Positions 22,689-34,146 of a stretch of DNA of 64,000 nt are shown here, one piece after another (the first letter of the stretch is position 1; each line of letters opens with the position of its first letter). The position numbers were made by a program, and so were the translations under genes. The notes under the pieces are model-generated. The model was not told where the DNA came from. It saw only the letters and a program-made list of their open reading frames with translations, and ran no database searches. The stretch spans positions 1 through 64,000 of the forward strand of contig BDDD01002266.1 of the NCBI GenBank assembly GCA_001972305.1. Reading direction: 5' to 3'. Source of the stretch: Cephalotus follicularis (Eukaryota; Streptophyta; Magnoliopsida; Oxalidales; Cephalotaceae).

Positions 22689-23042
22689 AAGGAAAATCAG
22701 ATAACCACAAAAAGGAAAGAAATCAGCCTTCCAAAAACACCATCACCGACCAATCTGATATGGAAACCCGATCAAAGCGTCGACTTTTTACTTAAAGCGT
22801 CGACGGTCAAGCATATAAAAACAAAACGCGTCGAAAACACACGTTTAGGCGTCGACTTGCCACACAGCAGACAAAGCGTCGGCGGTATAAGGAGAGCGTC
22901 GGCGCTTTGAGCCCAGAAAACAAAATAAAAGGAATTCAAACCAAAAATCAAATAGGTCCACAAACCATAGCATAAGTCAAACATGATATGATGCCAAACA
23001 ATAATCATACAAACATGTCAACATAGAAAACGGGATATTACA
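22689..23042 (-). repeat. Gypsy-1 5' LTR, truncated to its first 354 bp
   Basis: Equal in length and nearly identical to 19296-19649; the one difference seen is gtcgaaaac here versus gtcaaaaac there, at a CpG. The inner boundary joins gag sequence directly, so the rest of the LTR and the PBS are deleted. TSD aatcc follows at 23043-23047. Confidence 0.9.
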
Positions 23043-23153
23043 AATCCACTAACTGAAAATTTGATATTCCAAGAGTTTGAACACATATTTAGAAAAAAAA
23101 AACATGAAAAGAGAAAAAAATATGGATCAACGCTCCATGTCATCTCCTCCTCC

Positions 23154-23476
23154 TCATCCCCCTTCTTCTTCTTCTTCTTCTTCCGATTCAGAGATATCAA
23201 TAGCCTCTATTACTCCTTTGGCAACTAGTTTCTTCTCAAGTCTCCTATGTCATCTTCGCTGATCATCAAAAATATCTAGGAACTCGTCTCTGATGTTGTC
23301 CATTTTGATATGTAGTTTCTTCAATTCAGCCAAAATTTCCATAGAATCTGAAGAACTACTGCTGCTTGACTCTCCTTTTTGCATTTGAGGTGGAGGAGCA
23401 TGTTTCGGACGTTGACATTCTCCTTGTTCCCGGCTCCCTCACATTCTACTCTTCTTCTTCTTCTTCCTCCTTCATT
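23154..23476 (-). pseudogene. C-terminal remainder of the SIRE-A third ORF
   Basis: This is the continuation, beyond the Copia-2 insertion, of the ORF at 51742-52561. Read on the minus strand, an acidic, coiled-coil-like segment is visible: a run of Ser, then 'SMEILAELKKLHIKMDNIRDEFLDIF', one stop, then 'LEKKLVAKGVIEAIDIS' and a Glu run before a stop at 23154. The frame that enters from the Copia-2 junction differs from the frame of this segment, so at least one frameshift has occurred. Sequence 23048-23153 beyond the stop is non-coding SIRE-A. Confidence 0.6.
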
Positions 23477-23481
23477 GGGTA
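23477..23481. repeat. Copia-2 target-site duplication, left copy
   Basis: gggta, repeated at 51737-51741. Confidence 0.88.
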
Positions 23482-25729
23482 AGTTAGATAGGATGACGCG
23501 ACAAGCCATTGGATGGGTTTTTGTGTTGTATCTATCCATGTATATAAACAATCTTATTCCTTATATATGACACGTGCTACTTTGTTTATATTATTTATGG
23601 CAATATCACTTGTGTTTTATCACATAATTGAACTAGTTTTATATTTCCCTACTTACACTTGTGAAGCCCTGACATAAGGTTGGATGCCAAGCATGGAGGC
23701 AGTGAGATTGGCTACCTTATTCCTTATGTCGAATTAGTTCCAAGTCATAGGTTCACTTTGTGGGCATTAGTGAACCGGACAGACTTGCACGTATGTAGCC
23801 TGCTTTTGGAATTGGAGGATGGATTCTCTCACTACCATCTGTGTTGGGACACTACGGTAAATACAGGGTGCGCGCTGGGAGCATGTTCACTGAACATGAC
23901 CCGCATAGGAGACACTATTTGGATAGTCGCTATTCTCGTGTCAGTAGTGATTCCTACTTGTTGCGGTTGTGTATAAGTGTTAGTCACTTAGCGAGTTGTC
24001 AAACTCGTTTGATGCTTAGACCTGAGCCACTGCTCAATATTGTATGGAGACGATTATACTTTGATCTCTACCTTACCCAGTTCTTGTGCAGGGCTAGCAA
24101 TCGGGTACTCTTTGGGTATGATTGAATCTATACGAATGTAAGCGAATGCGCAATATGGAATTGTCACACCTGAGTGAAGTTGATCGGCTCTATCATGATT
24201 TGATTATACTATGGACTTATGAAATCCTTGGCCAAGGTTGAGATGGACTGGAAATTAGATTTCCGAAGAGTCTACCAAAGGTCCTAGTGATTATCAGATA
24301 TTTTAGGTATTGAGGTATTATCTAGGGATGACACGTATCCTTACCCTAGACCTCAATCGGGGCCAAGTATGACAAGGGATTATAGTACACACGAACTGAC
24401 AATTTAGAAAGTCTCGTGTTACGGCGGTGGGAAATAAATTATGAGAAAATTAATTATATTAATTTTTCATATGGATAATATTGGATATTAGTCCAGGAAC
24501 ATTTAAATAAGTCTGGGACTATTTAGAATGGCTTAACCAAACCCTAGGGGCATTTCGATAAATTTATAAACACCACAGATTCTAACCGAGATTTTACAGG
24601 GTACCTACCTGATAATGATTTCTTCATAAATATGTTGGACATATTAAGTCATGGTGAAATTTAATGCTGGTTGGGTGGATTTCGCTGATTGTATCATCAT
24701 TAAATGATGTTACATTAGCTTAATCTTATTTAATAAATATTCGAAGGGATATGTGTAAGACTTGGACTCAAAATGTTTAAAACCAGCCTTAAGCATCGAT
24801 GCCTTTTGGAAAAGCCTCAATGCTTAACTCTTTATGAGCGTCAACGCTTTTACAAAGCGTCGACGCTTAGTCACGTCTAAACGTCAATGTCTTTTGGAAA
24901 GTTGTCGACGTTTAACTCGTATAAGCGTTGACACTTTTGGATAAGCGTCGATGCTTAGAACATGACAGTGAGTGCCCTACATGGGCACACAACGTGGACA
25001 TGATTACTTTCCCATTTTCTGTCATTTCCTCTTCTCAATGAGTTATAGGCAGGATGTGGGGATCATGGGAACATGTTTCTCCTGAAAGGAAGGACCATGA
25101 TCCAAGTGAGAATGGGGTTGCTCTAAGAGAGAGAGTGACGGGAATTGTGAAAAGTGTGAGAAAAATCTTTTTACTGGGCAAGATAGTTTTTTTACTTATG
25201 GAGAGAGAGAGTTGCAAGTTATTCCTTCCTGGTTCCTTCACCAAGTTTGGGGCTGATCTAGGGTAAATTTTTATCGACAACCTTAGTCAATTTCAATCTT
25301 CTCTTGGTGAGCATTGTGAGAGAGAGAGAGAGAGAGAGAGAGAGTAAACACGGGCTATTTTTCCTCCCTGTTTGTTGCTGGCTTGAGGAACCTGTTGCTG
25401 GGAGCAGTAGGAGATCGACTTAGAAAACATATAGAGAGTCCACTCAAGCTAGTAGCAGTAAAGTACGAAGGAGCCTTCACTATACGATATAGACTCATTG
25501 TCTCTCTCTATATTGTCATGTTTATGCATCACACTTGATGTTCTTATGATGCCAATTCAATTATGTGATGATGTGGTGTTCCTTGTGACTTTTGATAATG
25601 CTAAAATGGACTTGTTTTAGTTTTGTTAAGGGTTTTTTCTGCTGCCATGTTTGTTAATAAAAGTTTCATTTTGCACCATTAACCTCTTGGTCCATTTTTG
25701 GCTCCGGAGATGGTTCACCATTTCTTTCA
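23482..25729 (+). repeat. Copia-2 5' LTR (2248 bp)
   Basis: Starts AGTTAGATAGGATGAC (the 3' copy has TGTTAGATAGGATGAC, so the first base of TG is mutated) and ends ...CATTTCTTTCA before the PBS. It carries an eight-unit GCGTCGACGC array (24793-24954) and a GA repeat (25315-25345) that is much shorter in the 3' copy near 51335. Confidence 0.9.
24793..24954. repeat. Eight-unit GTCGAC-core palindrome array, Copia-2 5' LTR
   Basis: Ten-base units start at 24793, 24814, 24838, 24857, 24881, 24902, 24925 and 24945: spacings 21, 24, 19, 24, 21, 23, 20. Variants are GCATCGATGC, GCCTCAATGC, GCGTCAACGC, GCGTCGACGC, ACGTCAATGT, TTGTCGACGT, GCGTTGACAC and GCGTCGATGC. Several spacers read CTTTTGGAAA. Confidence 0.95.
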
Positions 25730-25730
25730 G

Positions 25731-25742
25731 TGGTTTCAGAGA
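25731..25742 (+). promoter_or_regulatory. Copia-2 primer binding site
   Basis: TGGTTTCAGAGA one base after the LTR end; a decayed form of TGGTATCAGAGC. Confidence 0.8.
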
Positions 25743-26037
25743 CAACCACATCATCCTTAGTTGAATTTATGCCTAGGATGATTAACTGATTGAAAGTTTA
25801 ATTAGTGGAGGTGTTTGTATGGTTAAAGTAATTTTCAAAGTGCTTAAATGCTTATATGAAAGTTTTTAAAGTTTTAGAAACTAAATTGTGATATTGTCCT
25901 GAGGATTATGTTACAATATGTTTGGACTTTTGTTTAGAACCTGCATAGTGCATTTTGGATTGCCAAAATGGAATGCCAAACTCCAAACCATTGAAAACTA
26001 TAGTTTTGCATGTTACAGAAACTGTGGAGAAGGTTTA

Positions 26038-26190
26038 AGCGTCGACGTTATTGGTTTAAGCGTCGATACTTACCACACTGTCTTGTTAGCATCGACGTCT
26101 TTAATAAGCGTCGATGCTCACATGTATATCATGTTTAAAATGTTGGACATTAAGCGTTGATGCCTTTGTATAGCGTCAGCATTTTGATAA
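26038..26190. repeat. GTCGAC-core palindrome array in the Copia-2 leader
   Basis: Units AAGCGTCGACGTTA, AAGCGTCGATACTT, GCATCGACGTCT, AAGCGTCGATGCTC, AAGCGTTGATGCC and GCGTCAGCATT. It is the same motif class as the LTR array of this element, now downstream of the PBS. Confidence 0.9.
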
Positions 26191-27896
26191 AAAAAACTGT
26201 TTTACAATTTTTGGAAATTTTGCATTAAGGCACTTAGAAAATAATAATCATTGCTTGATTTCGTGGGTGTTTGACCTATAAACAACCCTTGTATTAAATT
26301 TTATAATTGGTTATTATAAAAGGAAATTGTAAATTGCTTAAAGTTATATTGGATATACTTTTATGCTCTTATGCACAATGGATGGCCTAGAAGGACAAGA
26401 CCTAGTTTTGGTTTTTCTTTTGTGGATGATTTAATTTATCTTATATTCAATGGTCTGTAATAAGGTGACTGCATGCACCATTTATTTTTCCTCTTGTGTA
26501 ATTTCCCCTTGAAATTTTGTATGTATTTTTCCTTTTGAAATTTAAATTTCCTTTTGTAAAAGTATGTCTATGCAAGGAGAGATGGAGGAGAGGAGAAAAG
26601 AAGTACAAGACTTTTGAAGGCAATGTATGCATTGTTCCGAATGTAATAAATAGATTTAATCAGAGCACCTAGGAAGACGAAGTAGTGACTTTGGGCTCAA
26701 GACATTACTTATAGTGATGTCCTTGCCATTCCATTGATTTATTTTAGAAATAAATCCAAGGTGGATAAGAATCTCGCCATGCATGCTAAGCCGTAATTAA
26801 TTTTTATTGGGAAATGAAACCAATGAATTAATTAAAGGCTTGGTAAATAAAATTTGAGACCGCAAATCCCCTCAATTAAATAATAAGTATGAACGTAGGA
26901 ACCCATTATGTAATACCCCGTACCTATTTTTAGAGGATTATAAATTAAGGCCTTGTTTGGCATGGAAAGGACTTAAGTGGGATTGTAATAAGTTAATTTA
27001 AACGTGTGGACATGGTTAAGTTTGGGTTATTATATTGATTTAATGGATAGCTTCTTGAAGAAGCTTGTTGTTCCCAATGTTGAGTTGGGATAAGATTGTG
27101 GCAGTTGGTAAGTGGGCTGGCAGAGCCTTTTTGGTAAGTGGAGTTCGGCTTGAGATAAGTGAGAAGCGAGAGAAAGAGCTGGTTTCTTCTTCTTCTTCTT
27201 CTTTCCCTTCTTCCGTGAGCGTTTTCGTTGCTCTCTTTTCTTTTGAGCTGTGAAGGTGAGCTCTCCTCTTCCCTGGTTTGAGTTGTGTGGTGGCACGTTG
27301 CGCTAGAGTCGAGGAGGGGGATGGTAGCCTGGTTTGGCTGGTTGTGTTTTCTGTTCATGCATGTGTTATGTCCTCTTCTTGATATGATATGTGTTAGTTT
27401 GCAGACGAGGAACCTGTTGCTGTGACTGAGCATCTTGGGGTCGGTTGACGGTATCTTGAGGCCATTAGTGAGTGGGGACATTCTCTTCCTTCTTTTACTT
27501 GATATTTTGTGTGCCTGTTGTTGTTCTCTGGTTAAACGTTTCTGTGGGATTTGGATCCCTGTTACCACTTCTTTATGTTGTTATCCTGTTCTTGGCAGAG
27601 CTTGAGAGCTCGGGTGGTTCTTGGGTTGAATGCATGTTGTTTCCTCTAAGATGTGGGATGCACTGGGATGTACGGATGCGATGCTCTGGGATGTGCGGAT
27701 GGGATGCATGGGTTCGGTCGGTGGTAAAGGGTACGTCCGAGAATCAACTCTCCTTAGTATTCTCATTGTCTATGATGGGATGCTTTGGGGAACTGCCCCC
27801 GGGTTCCATACCTGGATCTGCAGTGTACTATTGTCTATGATGGTATGTTGCGTGTGAGTGCTGGGGTGTTCTTCGTTCCTTTCCATTTGGCCGGGG

Positions 27897-28125
27897 TTAG
27901 CGGGCAAGGCCCGGATAGATACTGACTAGCGGGTAAGGCCCGGATAGATACTAGCGGACGAGGTCCGGATAGATTCTAGCAAGCGAGTCCTGGATAGGTG
28001 GTGTGTGTGTATGTGTTTGGCCTGGTATGGCGGCAGACCACAGAAACTGTGGTGAATAGCGGGCAAGGCCCGGATAGATACTAGTGGACGAGGTTCGGAT
28101 AGATTCTAGCAGGCGAAGCCTAGAT
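27897..28125 (+). repeat. Tandem ~30-bp repeat inside the solo LTR
   Basis: Repeated units of the form (a/t)AGCGGGCAAGGCCCGGATAG followed by 'atactag' or 'attctag', two blocks separated by about 90 bp. Confidence 0.85.
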
Positions 28126-28974
28126 AGATGTGTATGTGTTTTGCCTGGTATGGCGGTTGATGTGTTTGTTTTTCCTGGTATGGTGGCTGACCACGGGATA
28201 TGGTGGTGTTGTTCCTCTTTTCTTGTTTATCTTGGACACAGTTGTTTTACTTGTGATATCTTTTGTTGGAATCCTACGCTTATTGATGTTTGACTCTCTT
28301 TTCCTTTGGCAGACTCTGAGGAGTGGAGCCTTGTGATATTGCTGAGTTTGTGTTCCTTTTGTTTATCCCCTGACTTGTTCCGTTTTTCCCAGTGGGGCTT
28401 GTTTATATATTTCTTTTCCTGGTGCTACCAGTGGTTGAGGATGCTCTAGAGAATGCTTGTTATTGCTTACTAGACATTTGGACTAATCCCCTCCCAGTTG
28501 TTTGGCAGAGGAAGTTGCGGTGGCTGCCAGGGCAGTCCCTTGGGTTGATAAGGTTGTCTGTGGAGGATAAGCGGAGCTGCCGGCTTCACGGGCTCGTCCT
28601 TGCTTGCATTCATGGGGGCATATGGGTTTATTCTTTTGTTGTATGGTCCCCAGCCTGGGGAGGATATGTTATTCTTTTGTAAGAGTCCCTGGCTCGTGAT
28701 CAGGGGATGATGTTTTTGTGAACAGATATATTTTATTTTGAAATGATAACATGATATATTTTTTAGATGATTTGTTGTGTTATATGATGAGAAACTTGTG
28801 TTTTTATTTGAAACGTTATGTTACGTTCTTCTGTTGTTTATCGAGAAGGTTACACGAGGTCGGGCAGGTTGGGGGATCTCCCCGGGGCTGGGGTCAACCT
28901 AAACATTCGTGTCTTGACCTCAGGGTTAGTGCTGGGATGGTTTATGTTGTGGTCTGGCTTTGTCGTCGGGCTCT

Positions 28975-29125
28975 GTCCGAGGAGAACATGTTGTCCGAGG
29001 AGACGTCCGAGGAGAACGTGTTGTCCAGGGAGGACATGCCCGGGGATGACATGCCCGGGGAGGTCATGCCCGAGGAGGACGTCCAATGAGGACATGCCCG
29101 AGGACAGCTCGTCCGGGGAAGGCAT
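28975..29125 (+). repeat. Short GC-rich direct repeats inside the solo LTR
   Basis: Three GTCCGAGGAG units, then at least four units of the form GACATGCCCGGGGA or TCATGCCCGAGGA, spacing 15-18 bp. Confidence 0.85.
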
Positions 29126-30101
29126 GTCTTAGGATGGAGGCCTGGCTTGTGTTTGTCATTTTGTATTGTGTGATGTTGGCATCCCCTGCCCGGGACCCCT
29201 GGCGAGACGTAGTGTTGCGTTCTCTGCCTCGGCTCCCTCCCCTGGTATGTTCCTTCAGTAGAATGGTGCGTTTGGGCAGTGGCTGTTATGTTCCTTTAGT
29301 GGAACGGTGCGTTTGGACAGTGTTGTTATGTCCCTTTAGTTAAACGGAGTATTTTGGAATGGTTTTAAATGTATGGGTTATTTACAGTTATGCCATTTCT
29401 TGTTTGCTTCTTCTCTGCCTTGCGTTTTGGCACTGTTTGGGCGTGTCTTGCGTGGCGCTTTTGGCTTAGAGGAGATGGAAAATTCCTCCTCCATGCCAGG
29501 CGGTTCGTCCAAGGTGGCTATCCTGAGGGACGGGTCGTCACACATTGAGTGGTTCCCCGTGGCCTTCCATAATTTTCGTTGAGTAGTGTGCCTGGGTTAT
29601 TAGTTTGTCATGCCTTAGTTGAGGCTGATAACTTGTGGGATACTATGTCAACGTCGGTGTTGGCCACAACAAAGGGTGGATACGTTTTAGCTCTTGGACA
29701 CGCCTACATGTGGGTGTTAAAACTAGTGCATTCTAATGAAAATTGTGGGTGTTTGACTTATCGTGATTCTAATGGTTTGTCATGCCCTAGCTGAGGCCAT
29801 ATTGAATCTAAGGCTGAATTTTATGATTGGATCTTGTATTGGATGCAAATGGGAAAGACAACCTACCCATTGGATATATTATGGTTTGTCATGTCCTAGC
29901 TGAGGCCATAATATGATTGCAATGGATTGCAATCCCCACTAGGAAGTTGGACTTCTTGAGTTCCATATGGGGGTATGGGATATGATTAGAATAGTGGGAG
30001 GAACCATAAGCACTAAAGACCAAGTGTTATGGTTGTCATATATTAAAATTAGAATAAATACTGACTCATCTTTATGTTTGCTTATCTAGGCTGCTAGAAA
30101 A

Positions 30102-31010
30102 TGGCTTTTCAATCTTCAATGTCCCGCATTCTAGAGACAAACAAATTAGAGAGCCCTAACTATTACGATTGGTATCGTAACCTCAAGATTATCCTTACAG
30201 CCAATAAGATGGCTTATGTGATGACTGGGAGGGCCTCCCGCACTGGGTGCGGATCCTACGGCAGATGAGTCAGAGCGTCTAGCCAAGTGGCTAGAAGATG
30301 ACGAGCAAGCTCGATGCCTTGACCTTCTAGGAATGACATCGGAGCTGCAGCGTCAACATGAGAAGATGGAGACCTTATCTGCTACACTTCTTCATCTTCA
30401 GGAGATGTATGGGGCTGAGTCTAGGACTCAGAGGTTCAATCTCTCACACAGACTTTTCAAGGTGCAGATGTCAGAGGGAGGTTCAGTCCATGAACATGGA
30501 TTGAAGATGATAGACATGATTGAGCAGCTGGCTCAATTAAGGTTTGTCATAGACCTCGATCTTTATATAGATCTTATTCTTACGTCCTTTCCTAAGTCGT
30601 TCTCACAGTTCTTGGTGAATTTTAACATGAAGAAGATAAAGGTGACTCTATCTGAGCTGATAGCTATGTTGAGGATGGCTGAGGACGATTTTCACTATGG
30701 GAAGTCAAAGACCCACTCCCTACTTCTTCCTTCTTCTAGGTCTGCCTAAGGGAAGGGCAGTGCCTCATCTTCCTCTAAAGGGAAGGGCGTGCTCATGCCT
30801 GTCAACACAAAAGGCAAGGGTAAGAAAAAGAACAAGAAGAAGTAGGGAAAGCTTGGAGCTAGTGGGAGCGTTGCCAAGAATTGTATAAAGCAGCTGCTGA
30901 TTGAGGGTGCATGTTTTCAGTGTGGCAAGGTTGGACACTGGAAGAAGGATTGTCGTGTTACTGTTTCTGGAGTCTCTGCTGATAACCCGCATGGCGCAAG
31001 TACATTAGGT
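30102..31010 (+). pseudogene. Copia-2 gag (UBN2-type, CCHC), broken
   Basis: ATG at 30102 opens 'MAFQSSMSRILETNKLESPNYYDWYRNLKIIL', parallel to the Copia-3 gag. A frameshift follows 'AYVMTG' near 30230. The frame is open again through 'ELQRQHEKMETL... EMYGAESRTQRFNLSHRLFK' to a stop at about 30749 (where Copia-3 has Gln), and a second stop lies near 30844. The CCHC knuckle CFQCGKVGHWKKDC (near 30913) is intact. Gag would package the element RNA; this copy needs at least three repairs and is not expected to be translated through. Confidence 0.88.
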
Positions 31011-32222
31011 ATGTTCATGATTGAACTCAATCGAGCTTTGAATAGTTGTTCTTCATGGGTATTGGATACTGGATGTGGAACTAACCTTTGCAATTCGTTG
31101 CAAAGACTAAGAAAAGTTAGAAAGCTTGGAGCTGGAGCTTGGATTTGTGGCTTGGAGATGGATCTAGGATCATCGCTGAAGCTGTTGGAGTTTATGATGT
31201 TATTTTAAATGATGGTTATGTATTAAGACTTTATCCATGTTATTTTATTTCAAATATTGTGAGAAATATTATAAGTGTTTCGCACTTATGTAATTTGGGC
31301 TTAGAGGTCAAATTTCATGACATTAAATGTTTTATATTTTCTAAAAAAGTTTGTGTCGGTAATGTTTTTATCGACAATGGATTATTTGTTTTAAATATTG
31401 CGCAATCTAAAGTGGTATCCATAGAACAAAGTAATAAGAAAAAACCAAGAGAAACTGAGCTAAATATAACCTATACTTGGGATTGTAAACTTGGTCATCT
31501 TAGTGATGCAAGACTTTCATAGTTCGTTAAGGATGATCTTCTAGATATCCATGACTCGGAGTCCTATCCAACATGTGAATCCTGCTTATTGGGAAAGATG
31601 ACCAAATCACCATTCTCTGCTCAAGGAGAAAAGGCTATGGACTTACTGGGATTAGTCCATATCGACGTACGTGGTCCTATGTCGGTTAGTGCACTAGGAG
31701 GTTATGTCTACTTCATAACCTTTATTGATGATTTATCTAGGTATGGTTATGTGTATCTGATGAGACACAAGTCAGAATCCTTTGAGAAATTTAAGGAGTT
31801 CAGACTGGAAGTAGAAAAGCAGACAGGTAAGTTAGTTAAAATACTTCGGTCAGACCGAGGTGACGAGTATCTGTCAGCTGAATTCCTAGGTTATCTTAGA
31901 GATAACGGAATTCTATCTAAGTGGACACCTCTTGGAACATCACAGCATAATGGTGTGTCTGAAAGGAGGAATCGGACCTTGTTGACATGATTCGATCTAT
32001 GATGTCTTTTACTGACCTTCCCACCTATCTCTGGGGCTATGCCATAGAAACAACAGCTTACATCTTGAATCATATTCCTTCAAAATATGTACCCTCCACT
32101 CCATACCAGGTAAGGTCAGGAGGAAACCCAGCCTGAACCATTTAAAGGTTTGGGGTTGTTCGGCTTATGTCAAGAGGCTTGACGCAGATAAGCTGGAGGC
32201 ACGATTTGACCGGTGCAGGTTT
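31011..32222 (+). pseudogene. Copia-2 protease-integrase region, broken
   Basis: The protease keeps the active site ('SSWVLDTGCGTNLCNSLQ', near 31055), then the frame shifts near 31135. The pre-integrase finger has 'WDCKLGHL' where Copia-3 has WHCRLGHL, so a zinc ligand is lost, and a stop follows at 31520-31522. The integrase core from 31589 retains the D-D-E residues ('VHIDVRGPM', 'LRSDRGDEYLS', 'NGVSERRNRTL') before another frameshift at about 31980. The C-terminal part ('WGYAIETTAYILNHIPSK') is in a different frame and has further stops. Confidence 0.88.
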
Positions 32223-34125
32223 GTGGGGTATCCAAAAGAAACTAAAGGATACTACTTCTACCATCGTAGCGAACAAAGAATATTTGTTTCGCGAAATGCT
32301 GTGTTCCTAGAGAAGGAATACGTTCTTGAAGGAAACAGTGGGAGTCAGGTGGAACTGAAGGAGTTTCCACAGGTAGAAACCACACAAGATATGGACGAGT
32401 TGGGGGTTGGACCTTCAACAGACACAGCTGAGATTGGATCTCAGTTAGGCAAAGCTCCTTTGAGGAGATCAGGCCGGATCCCATTAGCACCTAAGAGGTA
32501 TGGTTTCCTCATTAATGGTACTGATGAGGTCAACATCGTTGAAGACGACGAGCCTACCAGCTATCAGGAGGCAGTGCAGAGCACTAAATCTGAAGCATGG
32601 CTAGGAGCCATGAAATCTGAAATGGATTCCATGTACTCCAAGCAAGTTTGGAATTTTGTTGAAGCACCCGAAGGCATAGTGCCTATTGGATACAAATGGA
32701 TCTTCAAGAACAAGATGAATACATATGGAAAGATCGAGACATATAAATCTCGCTTAGTGGCGAAAGGGTATAGACAGCGACATGGTGTCGACTATACTGA
32801 AACTTTCTCACCTGTCACAATGCTCAAATCCATTTGGATTTTGCTTGCAATTGCCGCGCATTATGAGTATGAGATATGGCAAATGGGTGTCAAGACGGCA
32901 TTCTTCAATGGACGTCTGGAAGAGGACATTTATGTGTCCCAACCGGAGGGGTTTACATCTGCCGAGCATCCGCACATGGTGTGCAAGCTTGAACGGTCCA
33001 TCTAGGACTAAAGTAAGCATCACGTAGCTGGAATCTACATTTTGATGAAACAGTCAAAGCTTTTGACTTCATTAAAAATGTAGACGAGCCATGTGTTTAT
33101 CGGAAGCAAGAGGGACCTAGTATCACTTTCTTAGTGCTATATGTAGATGACATCGTACTCATTGGAAATGATGTACGGATGTTGCAGTCTGCGAAAATAT
33201 GGCTGACTAAGAACTTTTTCATGAAAGATTTGGGAGAAGCCACATATATATTGGGTATTAGGATCTTCAGAGATAGATCCAATATGTTGCTTGGGATTTC
33301 CAAAAGCTAATACATCAACAAGGTGCTGAAAATATTTAGCATAGAGAATTCCAAAAGAGGCCTGTTACCAATAGGTGAAGGAATTCATCTTTCTTGAAAG
33401 ATGTCTCCTCAGACATCTTAAGAGAGAGCACGCATGAGTCGGATACCCTATTCTATGGCAGTAGGATCAATCATGTATGCCATGTTATGTACTAGGCCTG
33501 ATGTTGCGCATGCCTTAGGAATGAAAAGCCGATTTCAATATGATCCCGGTGAGAAGCACTGGGAGGAGATCAAGGGAATCCTGAAGTACCTTAGAAGGAC
33601 TCAGGATATCTTCTTGATCTATGGAAAGGATAGTGAATTAAAATTAGAGGGCTATACAGACTCCAGTTTTGATAGTGATCCTGATGATCACAAATCTATC
33701 TCTGGGTATGTTTTTTCTTAATGGAGGAGCTGTGAGCTGGCACAGTTCAAAGCAAGGGACTATAAAAGATTCTACTACAAAAGTCGAGTGCATAGCAGCC
33801 TCAGATACCGCTAAGGAGGCAGTATGGATGAGCAAGTTTATCACTGAACTCGGATTTGTTCCTACCATTACTTTTCCGATTGTAATATACTGTAACAATA
33901 ATGGGGTTGTAGCATAAGCCAAGGAACCTCGGTCTCACCAGCGATCGAAACACATTGAGCGGCACTATCATTTGATCCGGGAGATTATTGGTAGGGGAGA
34001 TATTCAGCTTGAGAGGGTCTCCTCAGAGGAGAACACAATAGATCCACTGACCAAGGCAATGGACACCAAGGCTTTGGAGGAGCATCATCGTGGGACGATG
34101 GGTCTAGGCTTTAGGAGTTCATGGC
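32223..34125 (+). pseudogene. Copia-2 RT-RNase H region, broken
   Basis: An open stretch 32223-33005 carries the integrase tail ('GYPKETKGYYFY', 'RRSGRIPLAPKRYGFL') and the RT N-terminal half ('SEAWLGAMKSEMDSM', 'YKWIFKNKM', 'ARLVAKGY'-like, 'QMGVKTAFFNG', where VKTAFLNG with a preceding Asp is usual: the first catalytic Asp is replaced by Gly). After a stop at 33003 the RT palm keeps 'LYVDDIVL' (near 33137). RNase H has 'GYTDSSFDSD', then a frameshift near 33715, then 'DSTTKVECIAASD', where the usual Glu is Lys. A stop follows at about 33917. 'IDPLTKA' near 34040 marks the end of pol. Confidence 0.88.
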
Positions 34126-34133
34126 TTCAGGGT

Positions 34134-34146
34134 CAAGTGGGAGATT
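34134..34146 (+). promoter_or_regulatory. Copia-2 polypurine tract
   Basis: AAGTGGGAGAT directly before the 3' LTR start TGTTAGATAGG; same as in Copia-1. Confidence 0.85.

Larger units (their letters stand above)
17816..23042 (-). mobile_element. Gypsy-1: internally deleted Ty3/gypsy element lacking RT
   Basis: Perfect 5-bp TSD aatcc. On the minus strand: truncated 5' LTR (22689-23042), gag-protease (21363-22686), RNase H-integrase (19625-21412), 3' LTR (17816-19649). There is no PBS, no RT and no C-terminal chromodomain. The retained 354 bp of 5' LTR differ from 19296-19649 at only one place that I could find, so the insertion is young. It lies in the SIRE-A 3' non-coding region. Confidence 0.92.
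26909..29542. mobile_element. Gypsy-like solo LTR in the Copia-2 leader
   Basis: Starts TGTAATACCCCGTACC and ends GGGTCGTCACA. It is absent from the otherwise collinear Copia-3 leader (compare 36520-36560). Flanks catta and cattg give a TSD matching 4 of 5. About 2.6 kb without a supported ORF. Internal tandem structure: ~30-bp units 'GCGGGCAAGGCCCGGATAGA' at 27897-28125 and GC-rich 'GTCCGAGGAG / GACATGCCCGGGGA' units at 28975-29125. No GTCGAC-core array was seen in it. Confidence 0.85.
25743..30101 (+). other. Copia-2 leader (non-coding) with nested solo LTR
   Basis: Aligns with the Copia-3 leader 35268-37096. It contains a GCGTCGACG array (26038-26190). The leader proper resumes at 29548 and carries three copies of a 'TTTGTCATGCCCTAGCTGAGG' type motif (near 29603, 29776, 29885). 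No ORF is shared with the other copia copies. Confidence 0.75.

Noticed and set aside
26993..27568. 191-codon minus-strand ORF rich in Lys, Arg and Gln
   Set aside because: Comes from a CTT/TTC-rich stretch of the solo LTR; no similarity pattern and no support from related copies.
28751..29343. Overlapping ORFs on both strands with EE/DMPG repeats
   Set aside because: Generated by the GC-rich tandem repeats of the solo LTR; all frames stay open because of the repeats.
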